This document shows positions 41,447-50,784 of a DNA stretch of 64,000 bases, one piece after another (within the stretch, counting starts at the first letter, position 1; each line of letters opens with the position of its first letter). Below the pieces are notes generated by a model. It had not been told where the DNA came from. It saw only the letters and a list, made by a program, of their open reading frames with translations, and ran no database searches. The position numbers and the translations under genes are program-made. Source of the DNA: an uncultured Ruminococcus sp. (lineage in GTDB: Bacteria; Bacillota; Clostridia; Oscillospirales; Ruminococcaceae); assembly GCA_949291125.1 (NCBI GenBank), contig CASEUJ010000023.1:1-64000 (forward strand), in the 5' to 3' direction.

Positions 41447-42619
41447 ATGAAGAGAAACTATGGTGTTGCGATCATGTCTGACCTGATCGCGGTAGTGTTG
41501 TGGATCGTGGCGTTGACAGTTCCAGCGCAACCGGTTTCGGCACAGCCGACGGTTTCGGCGGAAGCGTGTATTGTCATGGAGGCCATGACGGGCGAAGTGC
41601 TCTATGAAAAAAACGCCGATGAAAAGCGGCCAATGGCAAGTACAACCAAAATCATGACAACGCTGCTTTGTTTGGAAAGCGGCGATCTGGATACAGAATT
41701 TGTGGTCGACTCCGATGCCATTCATGTGGAAGGCTCATCCATGGGTCTTGTCGAGGGAGATATCGTGACAAAGCGTGCACTTTGTTTTGGAATGCTCCTG
41801 CCATCCGGGAATGATGCCGCTGGCGCGACGGCGGTAAAGCTTGCCGGAAGTTATGCGGCGTTTGCCGAACGGATGAACCAAAAGGCCGCTTCGCTTGGCA
41901 TGTCCCAGACGCATTTTGTTACGCCTTCGGGTCTGCATGATCCAGAACATTACTCTACCGCATATGATATGGCCATTTTGACGGCTGCAGCACTTCAGAA
42001 TGAAACATTTTGCGAAATTTGTAGTCAGTCGGAGGCGAAGGTTCGATTCGGCAATCCGCCATACGATCGGTGGTTGACGAATTCGAATAAACTGCTCGAT
42101 ATGGATGACAGAGTGATCGGTGTCAAGACCGGTTTTACGGACGAAGCCGGTCGGTGTCTTGTTTCGGCACAGGTGCGCAACGGTGTAACGCTGATTTGTG
42201 TGACACTGGATGCACCAGATGACTGGAATGATCATCTGAAACTTTACGATGCATGCTTTGCACAGATTGAACCAATGCAGCTTGCGGTAGAAAGCTGGGA
42301 TCTTCCAGTAGTTGGAAGCAATACCGATTTTGTCACAGTGGAGATGAATTCAGAATTGACGATCGGAACGACGGAGGATACAGCACCAGAGCTGACATAT
42401 GAAATTGAAACCGCACCGTTTCTCTATGCCCCGATCACATCCGGACAGGAAGTTGGAATATGGAGGGCGATGTGCGGTGAACGGATCGTCGCAGGCGGAA
42501 CGCTGATCGCAACAGAAGAAGCAGCGTATTCTGAACCAGAAGAACTGGATTGTGAACTGAAGCATTCATCTGGGATTAGGCGGATCTGGCATCGGATTAA
42601 GGAACTTGTCAAACGATAA
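41447..42619 (+). CDS. D-alanyl-D-alanine carboxypeptidase (DacF/PBP5-like)
   Basis: This enzyme trims the terminal D-Ala of peptidoglycan stem peptides. Secreted: signal segment about 8-32, ending in QPVSAQ. Active-site motifs are Ser65-x-x-Lys68 (ASTTKI), Ser120-Gly-Asn122 (PSGNDA) and Lys-Thr-Gly in GVKTGFTDEAG. A C-terminal beta domain follows, with a final basic helix (GIRRIWHRIKELVKR) that could sit on the membrane. DacF in Bacillus is a sporulation enzyme; the neighbours here are consistent with that, but a vegetative role is possible. Confidence 0.92.
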   Translation: MKRNYGVAIMSDLIAVVLWIVALTVPAQPVSAQPTVSAEACIVMEAMTGEVLYEKNADEKRPMASTTKIMTTLLCLESGDLDTEFVVDSDAIHVEGSSMGLVEGDIVTKRALCFGMLLPSGNDAAGATAVKLAGSYAAFAERMNQKAASLGMSQTHFVTPSGLHDPEHYSTAYDMAILTAAALQNETFCEICSQSEAKVRFGNPPYDRWLTNSNKLLDMDDRVIGVKTGFTDEAGRCLVSAQVRNGVTLICVTLDAPDDWNDHLKLYDACFAQIEPMQLAVESWDLPVVGSNTDFVTVEMNSELTIGTTEDTAPELTYEIETAPFLYAPITSGQEVGIWRAMCGERIVAGGTLIATEEAAYSEPEELDCELKHSSGIRRIWHRIKELVKR

Positions 42620-42641
42620 TCGGATCATTAGGAGGAAGGAA

Positions 42642-43379
42642 ATGGAAAAAATTCGGATTCAAAAAATATTGTCAGATGCTGGATATTGTTCCCGGCGAAA
42701 GGCAGAAGCATACATTTCTGCTGGTAAGGTCAAGGTTAACGGTCATCCCGTAAAGCTTGGAGATAAGGCTCGTCCGACAGATATCATTACCGTCGGAGGT
42801 GAACGTATTTATATTCCGCGCAAAAAGAACAAGCGCTATATTATGCTTTATAAGCCACGCGGCTATGTTACCACGATGTCAGATGAACTCAATCGCCGGT
42901 GTGTCACCGATTTGCTCGATGGGGTGGAAGAACGGGTCTATCCGGTCGGGCGACTGGACAAAGACTCCGAAGGGCTGCTGCTTTTGACCAACGATGGTAC
43001 TTTTGCCAACGGAATCATGCATCCGAGCCGTCATATTAACAAGACGTATCGTGTCACGGTGCGACCAGATGTGACGGAGGAACAGCTGATCCGGTTGTCG
43101 CAGGGAATGGATCTTGATGGTACGATCACCCAGCCGGCGAACGTTGTTGTCAAGGCGAAAGAGCCGGGACGCGTCGTGCTTTTGATTACGATCCATGAGG
43201 GAAAAAATCGCCAGATTCGCCGCATGTGCGAAGCGGTTGGTTTAGAAGTTGCACGGCTGCGCCGCATTAGTATCGGTCCGGTCAAGCTTGGAATGTTAAA
43301 GCCGGGTACATATCGCGACCTGACGGCGGAAGAACTGCGTGCACTGCGTAATGCCATTGGAAAATCGGAAAAGTCATAA
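42642..43379 (+). CDS. rluB: 23S rRNA pseudouridine synthase (RluB/RsuA family)
   Basis: The N-terminal S4 RNA-binding domain (MEKIRIQKILSDAGYCSRRKAE) is followed by the catalytic domain with Asp in GRLDKDSEGLLLLTND and the late EGKNRQIRRMCEAVG motif. The start at ATG 42642 follows GGAGGAAGG; an upstream frame overlaps the previous gene. It is the last gene of the scpAB-type operon. Assignment to RluB over RsuA rests on gene context. Confidence 0.93.
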   Translation: MEKIRIQKILSDAGYCSRRKAEAYISAGKVKVNGHPVKLGDKARPTDIITVGGERIYIPRKKNKRYIMLYKPRGYVTTMSDELNRRCVTDLLDGVEERVYPVGRLDKDSEGLLLLTNDGTFANGIMHPSRHINKTYRVTVRPDVTEEQLIRLSQGMDLDGTITQPANVVVKAKEPGRVVLLITIHEGKNRQIRRMCEAVGLEVARLRRISIGPVKLGMLKPGTYRDLTAEELRALRNAIGKSEKS

Positions 43380-43419
43380 GGAAGTTTCCACTGGAATTTG
43401 AAAAAGGAGGGACTGGGCG

Positions 43420-44367
43420 ATGCCCATTTGTATTTCGCCGGATCTGCCGGCGTATGAAATCTTGGCGAAGGAACATATCTTCGTCATGAGTGAAGATCGT
43501 GCGGCACATCAGGATATCCGTCCGCTTCGGGTGTTGATACTAAACCTGATGCCCAAAAAAATTGAAACGGAATGTCAGTTTCTGCGTCTGCTCAGCAATA
43601 CACCGATTCAGGTAGACGTGGAATTTTTGCATGTTTCCAGTCATATCAGTAAGAACACATCACAAAACCATCTTGCAACGTTTTATCGTACTTTCGATGA
43701 GATCCGTGATCAGTATTATGATGGCTGTATCATTACCGGCGCGCCGGTCGAGCATCTGGAGTTTCAGGAAGTCGACTACTGGCAGGAGATTTGCCAGATT
43801 ATGGAGTGGACGAAGTTACATGTGTTTTCCACCATGCACATCTGCTGGGCGGCATTCGCCGGATTATACTATCACTTTGATGTTCCAAAATACACCTTAC
43901 CGCAAAAAATGTTTGGTGTTTTCCCACAGCGTGTGCTGATGCCGCACTGCCAGCTTCTGCGCGGATTCAACGACGTATTCCATGCGCCTCATTCACGCCA
44001 TGCCGAAGTACGCCGTGTGGATATTGAGAAGGTGAATCGGCTTTGTATCCTGACGGAATCCGAGCAGTCCGGCGTGCATATTGTTGCAAACAACAATGGC
44101 CGACAGTATTTCATTACCGGACATTCTGAATATGATCGCTGTACGTTGCGGCAGGAGTATCTGCGCGATGCACAAAAGGGAATGGATATTGCGTTGCCGT
44201 ATGGATATTTCCCGGATGACGACCCGACGCGAGAGCCGCATTACAGTTGGGGATGCAGTGCAAACCTGCTCTTTTCCAACTGGTTGAACAATTGTGTATA
44301 CCAGCTGACACCGTATGATCTGACGTCGCTGGAGGTTTATAATTGGGATTGGGAAGCCGGACTGTGA
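43420..44367 (+). CDS. metA: Homoserine O-acetyltransferase (MetA type)
   Basis: This enzyme activates homoserine for methionine synthesis. The fold is the class I glutamine amidotransferase-like one. Catalytic Cys142 (HICWAAF), Lys163, His235 and Glu237 (GHSEYDR) and Arg249 all lie at the standard positions. Residue 111 is Glu (GAPVEH). In characterised MetA proteins Glu111 goes with acetyl-CoA and Gly111 with succinyl-CoA, so an acetyltransferase is expected despite the common annotation as succinyltransferase. GGAGG precedes the ATG. Confidence 0.95.
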   Translation: MPICISPDLPAYEILAKEHIFVMSEDRAAHQDIRPLRVLILNLMPKKIETECQFLRLLSNTPIQVDVEFLHVSSHISKNTSQNHLATFYRTFDEIRDQYYDGCIITGAPVEHLEFQEVDYWQEICQIMEWTKLHVFSTMHICWAAFAGLYYHFDVPKYTLPQKMFGVFPQRVLMPHCQLLRGFNDVFHAPHSRHAEVRRVDIEKVNRLCILTESEQSGVHIVANNNGRQYFITGHSEYDRCTLRQEYLRDAQKGMDIALPYGYFPDDDPTREPHYSWGCSANLLFSNWLNNCVYQLTPYDLTSLEVYNWDWEAGL

Positions 44368-44434
44368 TTGCCGCGTGCTTCTTCATGAAGAAGGCAGCAA
44401 GAAAATTTGAAAGATCGATCGAGGTGAAAGTGAA

Positions 44435-44875
44435 ATGGTGGTCTGTCATACTTATCCGCTGTATACTTTGAAGGAATATCGCTATGTTGTTGTCCTTTCC
44501 TGCTATCAGGGAAATATTCTCCTCAGCCGCCATAAGGCACGCGACACATGGGAAACGCAGGGCGGCCATATTGAACCGGGTGAAACACCACTGGATGCAG
44601 CGCGCCGGGAACTTTATGAAGAATCCGGCGCATTGGAATTTGATCTGCGAGCGTTTTGTGACTATCGTGCGGAGAACCCCAAAACCCATTGTGGTGCAAA
44701 TGGTGTGGTATTTACTGCAGTGATCGAAAAGCTGGGGGATATCCCGGAGAGCGAAATGGCAGAGGTGAGAGCTTTTGCGCAATTGCCCGATGCGCTGACT
44801 TATCCGGCGATTACGCCGGTATTGTTTGCAAAGCTGGCGGAAGAAGAAAAACACACGACATCAGAATGTTTCTGA
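44435..44875 (+). CDS. Nudix hydrolase
   Basis: The 146-aa protein contains the Nudix box GHIEPGETPLDAARRELYEESGA (G-x5-E-x7-REUxEExGU, residues about 44-66), which binds Mg2+ and cleaves a nucleoside diphosphate linked to another group. The substrate cannot be told. It lies 67 bp after metA and is probably read through from it. Confidence 0.88.
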   Translation: MVVCHTYPLYTLKEYRYVVVLSCYQGNILLSRHKARDTWETQGGHIEPGETPLDAARRELYEESGALEFDLRAFCDYRAENPKTHCGANGVVFTAVIEKLGDIPESEMAEVRAFAQLPDALTYPAITPVLFAKLAEEEKHTTSECF

Positions 44876-44998
44876 GACCGCGTGCTTCATAAAATGGATT
44901 AAAATGTATAGAGGATTTTATTTCGAAATATCTGAATTCTCCTCCGAAGGAATCTCCATAGAAAATTGTGTAAAAATTGTAAAATTCAAAATTATCCC

Positions 44999-45027
44999 TT
45001 GACAGATTCATAATGCCATGATATAAT
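44999..45027 (+). promoter_or_regulatory. Promoter of infC-rpmI-rplT
   Basis: TTGACA (44999-45004) and TATAAT (45022-45027) with a 17-bp spacer, both perfect. A leader of about 190 nt follows. Confidence 0.92.
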
Positions 45028-45034
45028 ACATAAA

Positions 45035-45180
45035 GAAAACAAAGAAGAGCATTTCCGTTCTCACCGTTTGGCTGGTTGTCGAAACGGTCGATATTGACAT
45101 AGCGCTTTTGCAGGAGAACTTTGCATAGGTGCTGTATGTATGGAGAAGGTGTGCTCACATAAAATGTGAGCACTTTTTTG
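45035..45180 (+). promoter_or_regulatory. L20-type autoregulatory leader with attenuator
   Basis: The leader ends in a terminator at 45151-45179: GTGCTCACAT pairs perfectly with ATGTGAGCAC around AAA, then TTTTTT. The upstream part (45035-45145) contains GC segments able to form the competing structure. In Bacillus, ribosomal protein L20 binds such a leader and promotes termination, which limits its own operon. Gene context and the terminator support this; the L20 binding fold itself was not proved. Confidence 0.7.
45151..45179 (+). terminator. Attenuator hairpin upstream of infC
   Basis: A 10-bp perfect stem with a 3-nt loop and a run of six T's, 45 nt upstream of the infC start. It is the expression switch of the leader. 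Confidence 0.9.
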
Positions 45181-45224
45181 TTCTGTATTTGTTTGGCAAT
45201 TAACATGTTTGGAGGTGCTGGCTT

Positions 45225-45743
45225 ATCAGCAAACAAGATTTGCAGATCAACGAGGAGATCCGAGACAAAGAAGTTTTGGTCATTGACCAGAACGGCGAAA
45301 AGCTCGGTACAATGTCTGCGAGAGATGCACAAAAGCTTGCTTACGATAAGGATCTCGATCTGGTGAAGATCGCGCCGCAGGCAAAGCCGCCGGTGTGCCG
45401 GATCATGGACTACGGCAAGTACTGCTTTGAACAGCAGAAGCGGGAAAAAGAAGCCCGGAAAAATCAGAAGGTTGTTTCGATTAAAGAGATCCGAATGTTT
45501 TCCGCGATCGACACCCATGACTTTGAAACAAAGGTCAATCAGGCAAAGAAGTTTTTGCAGGGCGGCGATAAGCTGAAGGTTTCTGTTCGATTCCGTAAGC
45601 GCGCGATCGCACATCCTCAGATCGGCGAAGAGCTTTTGAATCGTTTCAAAGAGGCGTGTGCAGAGGTTGGCGTTGTTGAAAAGCCGGCAAAAATGGAAGG
45701 CCGCAGCATGGTCATGTTCATTTCACCGAAAGCATCGAAGTAA
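45225..45743 (+). CDS. infC: Translation initiation factor IF-3, ATC start
   Basis: IF-3 keeps subunits apart and proof-reads the start codon. The family N terminus [13 protein letters not shown] continues upstream of the first TTG, and the only codon that fits both this and the ribosome site GGAGG (45211-45215, nine bases) is ATC at 45225. Non-AUG starts (AUU, AUA, AUC) are a known feature of infC: IF-3 rejects them and so limits its own synthesis. The 172-aa chain has both the N domain and the C domain ([18 protein letters not shown]). Confidence 0.93.
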   Translation: MSKQDLQINEEIRDKEVLVIDQNGEKLGTMSARDAQKLAYDKDLDLVKIAPQAKPPVCRIMDYGKYCFEQQKREKEARKNQKVVSIKEIRMFSAIDTHDFETKVNQAKKFLQGGDKLKVSVRFRKRAIAHPQIGEELLNRFKEACAEVGVVEKPAKMEGRSMVMFISPKASK

Positions 45744-45759
45744 ACAGGAGGAATCACCG

Positions 45760-45963
45760 ATGGCAAAGAACAAGGTAAAAACACATTCCGGCGCAAAAAA
45801 GCGTTTTAAGATGACCGCTTCCGGGAAGGTGAAGTATCAGAAGACAAATAAAAGACATAGACTGACACAGAAGGCGACAAAGCGTAAGAGAATCGCACGC
45901 ACAGTTGGCATTGCAGATGTGACAAACGCACCGGCACTGAAAAAACTGATGCCGTATCTGTAA
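45760..45963 (+). CDS. rpmI: 50S ribosomal protein L35
   Basis: The 67-aa basic protein reads [25 protein letters not shown] and continues with the [14 protein letters not shown] block. ACAGGAGGAATC precedes the ATG. It is the middle gene of infC-rpmI-rplT. Confidence 0.97.
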   Translation: MAKNKVKTHSGAKKRFKMTASGKVKYQKTNKRHRLTQKATKRKRIARTVGIADVTNAPALKKLMPYL

Positions 45964-46017
45964 AAATGGAAAAATGGGCCTGAGAACGATACGAGAGAAT
46001 CACGGAGGTAGAAGATT

Positions 46018-46371
46018 ATGGCACGCATTAAAGGTGCAATGATGACTCGCAAGAGAAGAAATAAGACCCTGAAGCTTGCAAAGGGTTATTGGGGTAGCAA
46101 GAGCAAGCACTTCAAGATGGCGAAACAGGCCGTTATGAAGTCGGGCAATTATGCATACATCGGCAGAAAGCAGAAGAAGAGAGAGTTCAGACAGCTCTGG
46201 ATCACTCGTATTTCTGCGGCATGCAAAATGAATGGTATCAACTATTCGCAGTTTATGAACGGCTGCAAGAAGGCAGGCATCACACTCAACCGCAAGATAC
46301 TGTCTGAAATTGCAATTCATGATGCTGCTGGCTTTACTGCAATTGTAGAACAGGCAAAGGCTGCTCTGTAA
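46018..46371 (+). CDS. rplT: 50S ribosomal protein L20
   Basis: The 117-aa protein starts [24 protein letters not shown] and has the [16 protein letters not shown] helix (here [18 protein letters not shown]). It binds 23S rRNA early in assembly and is the likely repressor acting on the leader at 45035-45180. Last gene of the operon, followed by a terminator. Confidence 0.97.
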   Translation: MARIKGAMMTRKRRNKTLKLAKGYWGSKSKHFKMAKQAVMKSGNYAYIGRKQKKREFRQLWITRISAACKMNGINYSQFMNGCKKAGITLNRKILSEIAIHDAAGFTAIVEQAKAAL

Positions 46372-46383
46372 GCCTTGAATCGG

Positions 46384-46417
46384 AAACACGCTCTGCAACT
46401 TGAAACGGAGCGTGTTT
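46384..46417 (+). terminator. Terminator after rplT
   Basis: AAACACGCTC (46384-46393) pairs with GAGCGTGTTT (46408-46417), followed by a short T-rich tail. Confidence 0.8.
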
Positions 46418-46448
46418 TGTTGTATTATTGGGAAGGGAGTGCGGAACA

Positions 46449-47279
46449 ATGACGGCAGAGCCACTTATCATGATCACGGCGCGTGATAATGCAGCGGTAA
46501 AATTATATCGCAAGCTGGCAAACACGCGGAAAGAACGCAGAAAGATGGGGCTTTTTGTGCTGGAAGGGCTGCGTCTGACGGCTGATGCCTGTCGCAATGG
46601 CGCTGTCCTCAGATATCTTTTCTGGACGGAGGAGGGCTATGCGCGATGGCGCAGTGAACAGTGTTCGATTCCGATGTCTGGGATGCGCTGTGCAATGATC
46701 TCAGATGCGATCGCCGCCGAGCTTTCTCAGACAGAACATGCCCAGGGCGTTTTTGCGATCTGTGAGATTCCTGTGCCGCCGCCGCTGACGTCGCTTTTGA
46801 AAAAAGGTGGAACATATGCGGTTTTGCACCAACTGCAAGATCCGGGGAATGCTGGGATGATTCTGCGCACTGCCGATGCCATGGGGCTCGACGGTGTGAT
46901 CTATAGCGCTTGCTGTGATATTTACAGTCCGAAGGTTGTGCGTGCTACCATGGGTTCGCTTTTTCGTGTGCCGGTGTGTTGTACGTCGGAAATTGAATCT
47001 GTACTCGAAGCGTGCCGTAGCGCCGGGATTGAAACATGTGCAGCTGTTGTAGAGAAAAACGCCGAACCTGTGGGTCAGTGCCAGTTTCGTCCTGGTACAG
47101 CAGTTGTAATTGGTAACGAGGGAAATGGCTTGCCGTGCGAAGTTTCTGCGGCATGTGACCGGCAAATTACTATTCCGATGCATGGCACGATCGAATCGCT
47201 GAATGCAGCGATGGCGGCAGGGATTATCTTGTGGGAAGTCAAGCGCATGCAAAATAGGGGAGAGGACAGGTGCACATGA
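46449..47279 (+). CDS. TrmH/SpoU family RNA methyltransferase
   Basis: This SAM-dependent 2'-O-methyltransferase has a deep trefoil knot. An N-terminal substrate-binding domain (TARDNAAVKLYRKLANTRKERRKMGLFVLEGLRL) is followed by the knot motifs LHQLQDPGNAGMILRTADAMG, VIGNEGNGLP and IPMHGTIESLNAAMAAGIIL. At 276 aa it resembles the group often found next to rplT in Firmicutes. The target (tRNA or 23S rRNA) is unknown. ATG 46449 follows GAAGGGAG. Confidence 0.92.
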   Translation: MTAEPLIMITARDNAAVKLYRKLANTRKERRKMGLFVLEGLRLTADACRNGAVLRYLFWTEEGYARWRSEQCSIPMSGMRCAMISDAIAAELSQTEHAQGVFAICEIPVPPPLTSLLKKGGTYAVLHQLQDPGNAGMILRTADAMGLDGVIYSACCDIYSPKVVRATMGSLFRVPVCCTSEIESVLEACRSAGIETCAAVVEKNAEPVGQCQFRPGTAVVIGNEGNGLPCEVSAACDRQITIPMHGTIESLNAAMAAGIILWEVKRMQNRGEDRCT

Positions 47280-48595
47280 AATATGAGGGCGAAATCCGGA
47301 GCCTGATCTGGCTTGTGTCGGTGCTGGGGACCGGAAACAGACGCGTCTGGGATCTGTTGCTTCGTTATCAAACACCGCAGAATGCGGAAAAAGCGCTTCG
47401 ATCTTCAGAAGAGCAGCGCATGTGTCATCTTTCGGAGCACAGCATGCGGCGCATCGGACAGATCCGCCCGGCGCATATCGATGCAATTTTAGAACGATGT
47501 ATGGCGCAGCATCAATCGATTCTCTGGTATGGTGATCCAGAGTATCCCTCTCTTTTGCATGCCATTGAAAATCCACCGGTGCTGCTATTTTATCAGGGGC
47601 AGCTCGATCTGCTGCAAAACGATAATTTGTTGACGGTCGTGGGGACGCGAAATCCCACGGAATACAGCCTTCGCATTGAAAAGACTATCTGTCAGGATCT
47701 GATCAGGCGCGGCTTTATATTTGTCACAGGATTTGCGGTGGGTGTGGATATTGCCGCCAATCTTTGCGCGCTTGAGCACGGCCGACCGAGCGTTGCGTTA
47801 ATGGGATGCGGATTGGATCAGGCATATCCAAGGCCAAATGTTTCGCTGAAAGCCAGAATTGCAGCAAACGGCCTATTGCTCTCGGAGTTTTTACCGGGTG
47901 TTGAACCGCATTCGAGTAATTTCCCGATCCGCAACCGTATCTTGTCCGGTTTGACCATGGGAACATTTGTGGTACAGGCACCCTCCAGGAGTGGCGCGCT
48001 CGTAACAGCAGAATATGCGATTGAACAGGGTCGCGATCTGTTTTGTCTTCCGCCTGCGGACATATTTGACAAACGATATATGGGTGTGATAAAATATCTT
48101 CGGGATGGGGCGATTCCGGTGTTTGACAGCAGTGATATTTTCTATGAATATGATGTGCGTGATATGCACGGCAGCTGGATGATGAATATTGCGACGAATG
48201 GTATGAGTCCTTTTTTCAAGAACCAATCTATTCTTCGCAGACATGATCTGTCATCGGAAACGAATCCTTCCGATCATCAGCCAGCGCCTGTACAAGAAGC
48301 TGCTTCTGTTCCTGTGAAAACAATGGGATCGCAAATTCAGCGCACAGCATTGTCAGAAACAGCGCAGCCACCACATTCTGAATTACAGTTTTCGGAACCG
48401 ATCGCAAAGGACTCGGTTTCAGATGATCCGGGACAGCAGATCATTGCAATGCTGCGGCGTATGCAGGTGATGCATATTGATGATATTGCCGCAGAGATTG
48501 AACTTCCTATGGAAACCCTGCTCAATACGTTGATCGAATTGGAACTGTTCGGGAAGATCGAACGGATCCCGGGAAAACAATATCGTATCATATAA
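47276..48595 (+). CDS. dprA: DNA processing protein DprA
   Basis: DprA loads RecA on incoming single-stranded DNA during transformation. The Rossmann-like core (about 105-310) has VVGTRNPTEYS, FVTGFAVGVDIAA, MGCGLDQAYP and SEFLPGVEPHSSNFPIRNRILSGL. A long Ser/Pro-rich linker leads to a C-terminal winged helix (about 385-439). The start overlaps the methyltransferase stop as ATGA. In many Firmicutes dprA is followed by topA, as here. Confidence 0.95.
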   Translation: MKYEGEIRSLIWLVSVLGTGNRRVWDLLLRYQTPQNAEKALRSSEEQRMCHLSEHSMRRIGQIRPAHIDAILERCMAQHQSILWYGDPEYPSLLHAIENPPVLLFYQGQLDLLQNDNLLTVVGTRNPTEYSLRIEKTICQDLIRRGFIFVTGFAVGVDIAANLCALEHGRPSVALMGCGLDQAYPRPNVSLKARIAANGLLLSEFLPGVEPHSSNFPIRNRILSGLTMGTFVVQAPSRSGALVTAEYAIEQGRDLFCLPPADIFDKRYMGVIKYLRDGAIPVFDSSDIFYEYDVRDMHGSWMMNIATNGMSPFFKNQSILRRHDLSSETNPSDHQPAPVQEAASVPVKTMGSQIQRTALSETAQPPHSELQFSEPIAKDSVSDDPGQQIIAMLRRMQVMHIDDIAAEIELPMETLLNTLIELELFGKIERIPGKQYRII

Positions 48596-48689
48596 GAGCT
48601 GCCGCTTTATCTTTACCAGGATGTCATCATTCATGTCATTGAAATCCGTTTGGCAGTAACAGAATCCAGAGAATGAGAGAAAGAGAATT

Positions 48690-50783
48690 ATGTCAAATTT
48701 AGTGATCGTAGAGTCGCCGGCAAAGGCGAAAACCATCCAGAAATATCTGGGGAAAGATTATGATGTGGTCGCATCGATGGGGCATATCCGCGATCTGCCG
48801 AAGTCCAAACTTGGCGTGGATGTGGAACACGGGTTTACTCCCCAGTATACTAATATGAAGGACAAAGAGGATGTCATCAAAAAACTCAAGGCGCATGCGG
48901 CAAAGTGTGACCGTGTGTACCTTGCAACGGACCCGGATCGGGAAGGTGAAGCGATTTCGTGGCATCTGGCACAGATTTTGAATCTGGATATGAACGGGGA
49001 TAACCGCGTGGAATTCAACGAGATTACCCGAAGCGGCGTGCAGAACGGCATGAGTCATCCCCACAAGATTGATCTCGATCTGGTGAATGCCCAGCAGGCA
49101 CGCCGAATCTTAGACCGCCTAGTGGGGTATAAGCTCAGTCCATTTCTATGGAAAAAGGTGCGCCGCGGATTATCCGCTGGTCGTGTGCAGTCAGTGGCGG
49201 TGCGTTTGGTGGTGGATCGCGAAAACGAGATTCGCGCTTTTGTACCGCAGGAATACTGGTCGATCGATGCCAAATTTACGGCGCCGCCATCCCGTAAGGT
49301 CTTTTCTGCAAAGCTCATCCGCGTGGATGGTCAGCGTGTGGATAAAATGGAGATCCCTGACAAGGCGTCGGCAGATGTACTAGTGGCACGACTGAAAGAT
49401 GCAGATTATCATGTGGAAAATGTCAAAAAGCGTGTAACGCGTCGTCATCCGGCACCGCCGTTTATCACCTCAACCCTACAGCAGGATGCATCCTACCGGT
49501 TGGGTTTCCAGTCAAAGCGTACCATGAAGGTGGCACAGGAATTGTATGAAGGCGTAGAGATTGATGGTATGGGTGCGGTCGGTTTGATCACCTATATGCG
49601 TACGGACAGCCTACGCATTTCTGAAGAGGCACAGAAGGCTGCGGCAGAGTATGTCACTGACACGTATGGCAAGGAATATTTGCCGCCGGAGCCACGCGTG
49701 TATAAGTCTAAGAAAAATGCACAGGATGCCCATGAAGCGATTCGTCCGTCTCTGCCCCATCTGACACCGAGTCAGGTGCAGAAAAATCTGACCTCGGATC
49801 AATATAAGCTCTACCGTCTGATCTGGGAACGCTTTATCGCAAGCCAGATGTCGGATGCGCTGCTGGATACTGTTTCGGTGGACATCGGTGCAGATGGCTG
49901 TATCTTTAAGGCCACTGGCTCGACAATGAAGTTTGATGGCTTTACGGTGCTCTATGACGACACTAAAAGTGACAAGAATGAAAACAAGAATCTGCCGGAG
50001 CTGGAAAATGGCATGCAGATCAACCTGAAATCCTTGGATGGCAATCAGCACTTTACACAGGCACCGCCGCGCTATACAGAAGCGACGTTGATCAAGGCAC
50101 TCGAAGAAAATGGCATTGGTAGACCGAGTACCTATGCGCCGACTATCACCACTATTACGGCGCATCTCTATGTAGAACGCGAGGGCAAACAGCTAAAGCC
50201 GACGGTGTTGGGAGAAGTGATCACAGAGCTGATGAAAGAGCATTTCCCGCATATTCTGGATGTGAAGTTTACCGCCGATATGGAAAACAGTCTTGACGAA
50301 GTAGAACAGGGCAAGAAAAGCTGGGTGTCTACGCTGGAAGATTTCTATGGTGATTTCTCCCAGACTTTGGAAGAAGCCGAAAAGAAAATGGAAGGCAAGC
50401 GCGTGAAGATTCCGGACGAAGAAACGGATGTTATTTGCGAACGCTGCGGAAGAAACATGGTTATTAAGATCGGCAAATACGGCAGATTTTTGGCGTGTCC
50501 AGGATTCCCGGAATGCGAAAACACCAAGAAGATTGTGCAGGAGACTGCCGGGAACTGTCCACTCTGCGGTAAGAAGATCATTTTAAAAAAATCTAAGCGC
50601 GGCCGTAGCTTTTATGGATGCAGCGGCTATCCGGACTGTAATTTTATGACTTGGAACGTTCCAACGGAGGAAAAGTGTCCCCAGTGTGGTGGAACGTTGT
50701 TCCAGAAGGGTGGTAAGTCCGGCAATCTGGTCTGCGAAAAGCCGGGATGCGGCTATTCCCGTCCTATAGGCGGAGGTGCATAA
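48690..50783 (+). CDS. topA: DNA topoisomerase I
   Basis: This type IA enzyme relaxes negative supercoils. The toprim domain is at the N terminus (VIVESPAKAKTIQKYLG, ATDPDREGEAISWHL), and the active-site Tyr302 lies in TYMRTDSLRIS. Three C-terminal zinc-ribbon segments follow residue 575: CERCGRNMV, CPLCGKKII and CPQCGGTLF. At 697 aa it is full length. Confidence 0.97.
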   Translation: MSNLVIVESPAKAKTIQKYLGKDYDVVASMGHIRDLPKSKLGVDVEHGFTPQYTNMKDKEDVIKKLKAHAAKCDRVYLATDPDREGEAISWHLAQILNLDMNGDNRVEFNEITRSGVQNGMSHPHKIDLDLVNAQQARRILDRLVGYKLSPFLWKKVRRGLSAGRVQSVAVRLVVDRENEIRAFVPQEYWSIDAKFTAPPSRKVFSAKLIRVDGQRVDKMEIPDKASADVLVARLKDADYHVENVKKRVTRRHPAPPFITSTLQQDASYRLGFQSKRTMKVAQELYEGVEIDGMGAVGLITYMRTDSLRISEEAQKAAAEYVTDTYGKEYLPPEPRVYKSKKNAQDAHEAIRPSLPHLTPSQVQKNLTSDQYKLYRLIWERFIASQMSDALLDTVSVDIGADGCIFKATGSTMKFDGFTVLYDDTKSDKNENKNLPELENGMQINLKSLDGNQHFTQAPPRYTEATLIKALEENGIGRPSTYAPTITTITAHLYVEREGKQLKPTVLGEVITELMKEHFPHILDVKFTADMENSLDEVEQGKKSWVSTLEDFYGDFSQTLEEAEKKMEGKRVKIPDEETDVICERCGRNMVIKIGKYGRFLACPGFPECENTKKIVQETAGNCPLCGKKIILKKSKRGRSFYGCSGYPDCNFMTWNVPTEEKCPQCGGTLFQKGGKSGNLVCEKPGCGYSRPIGGGA

Positions 50784-50784
50784 G

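Noticed and set aside
46701..47576. 291-codon open frame antisense to the methyltransferase and dprA
   Set aside because: It straddles two real genes on the other strand and has no start signals.
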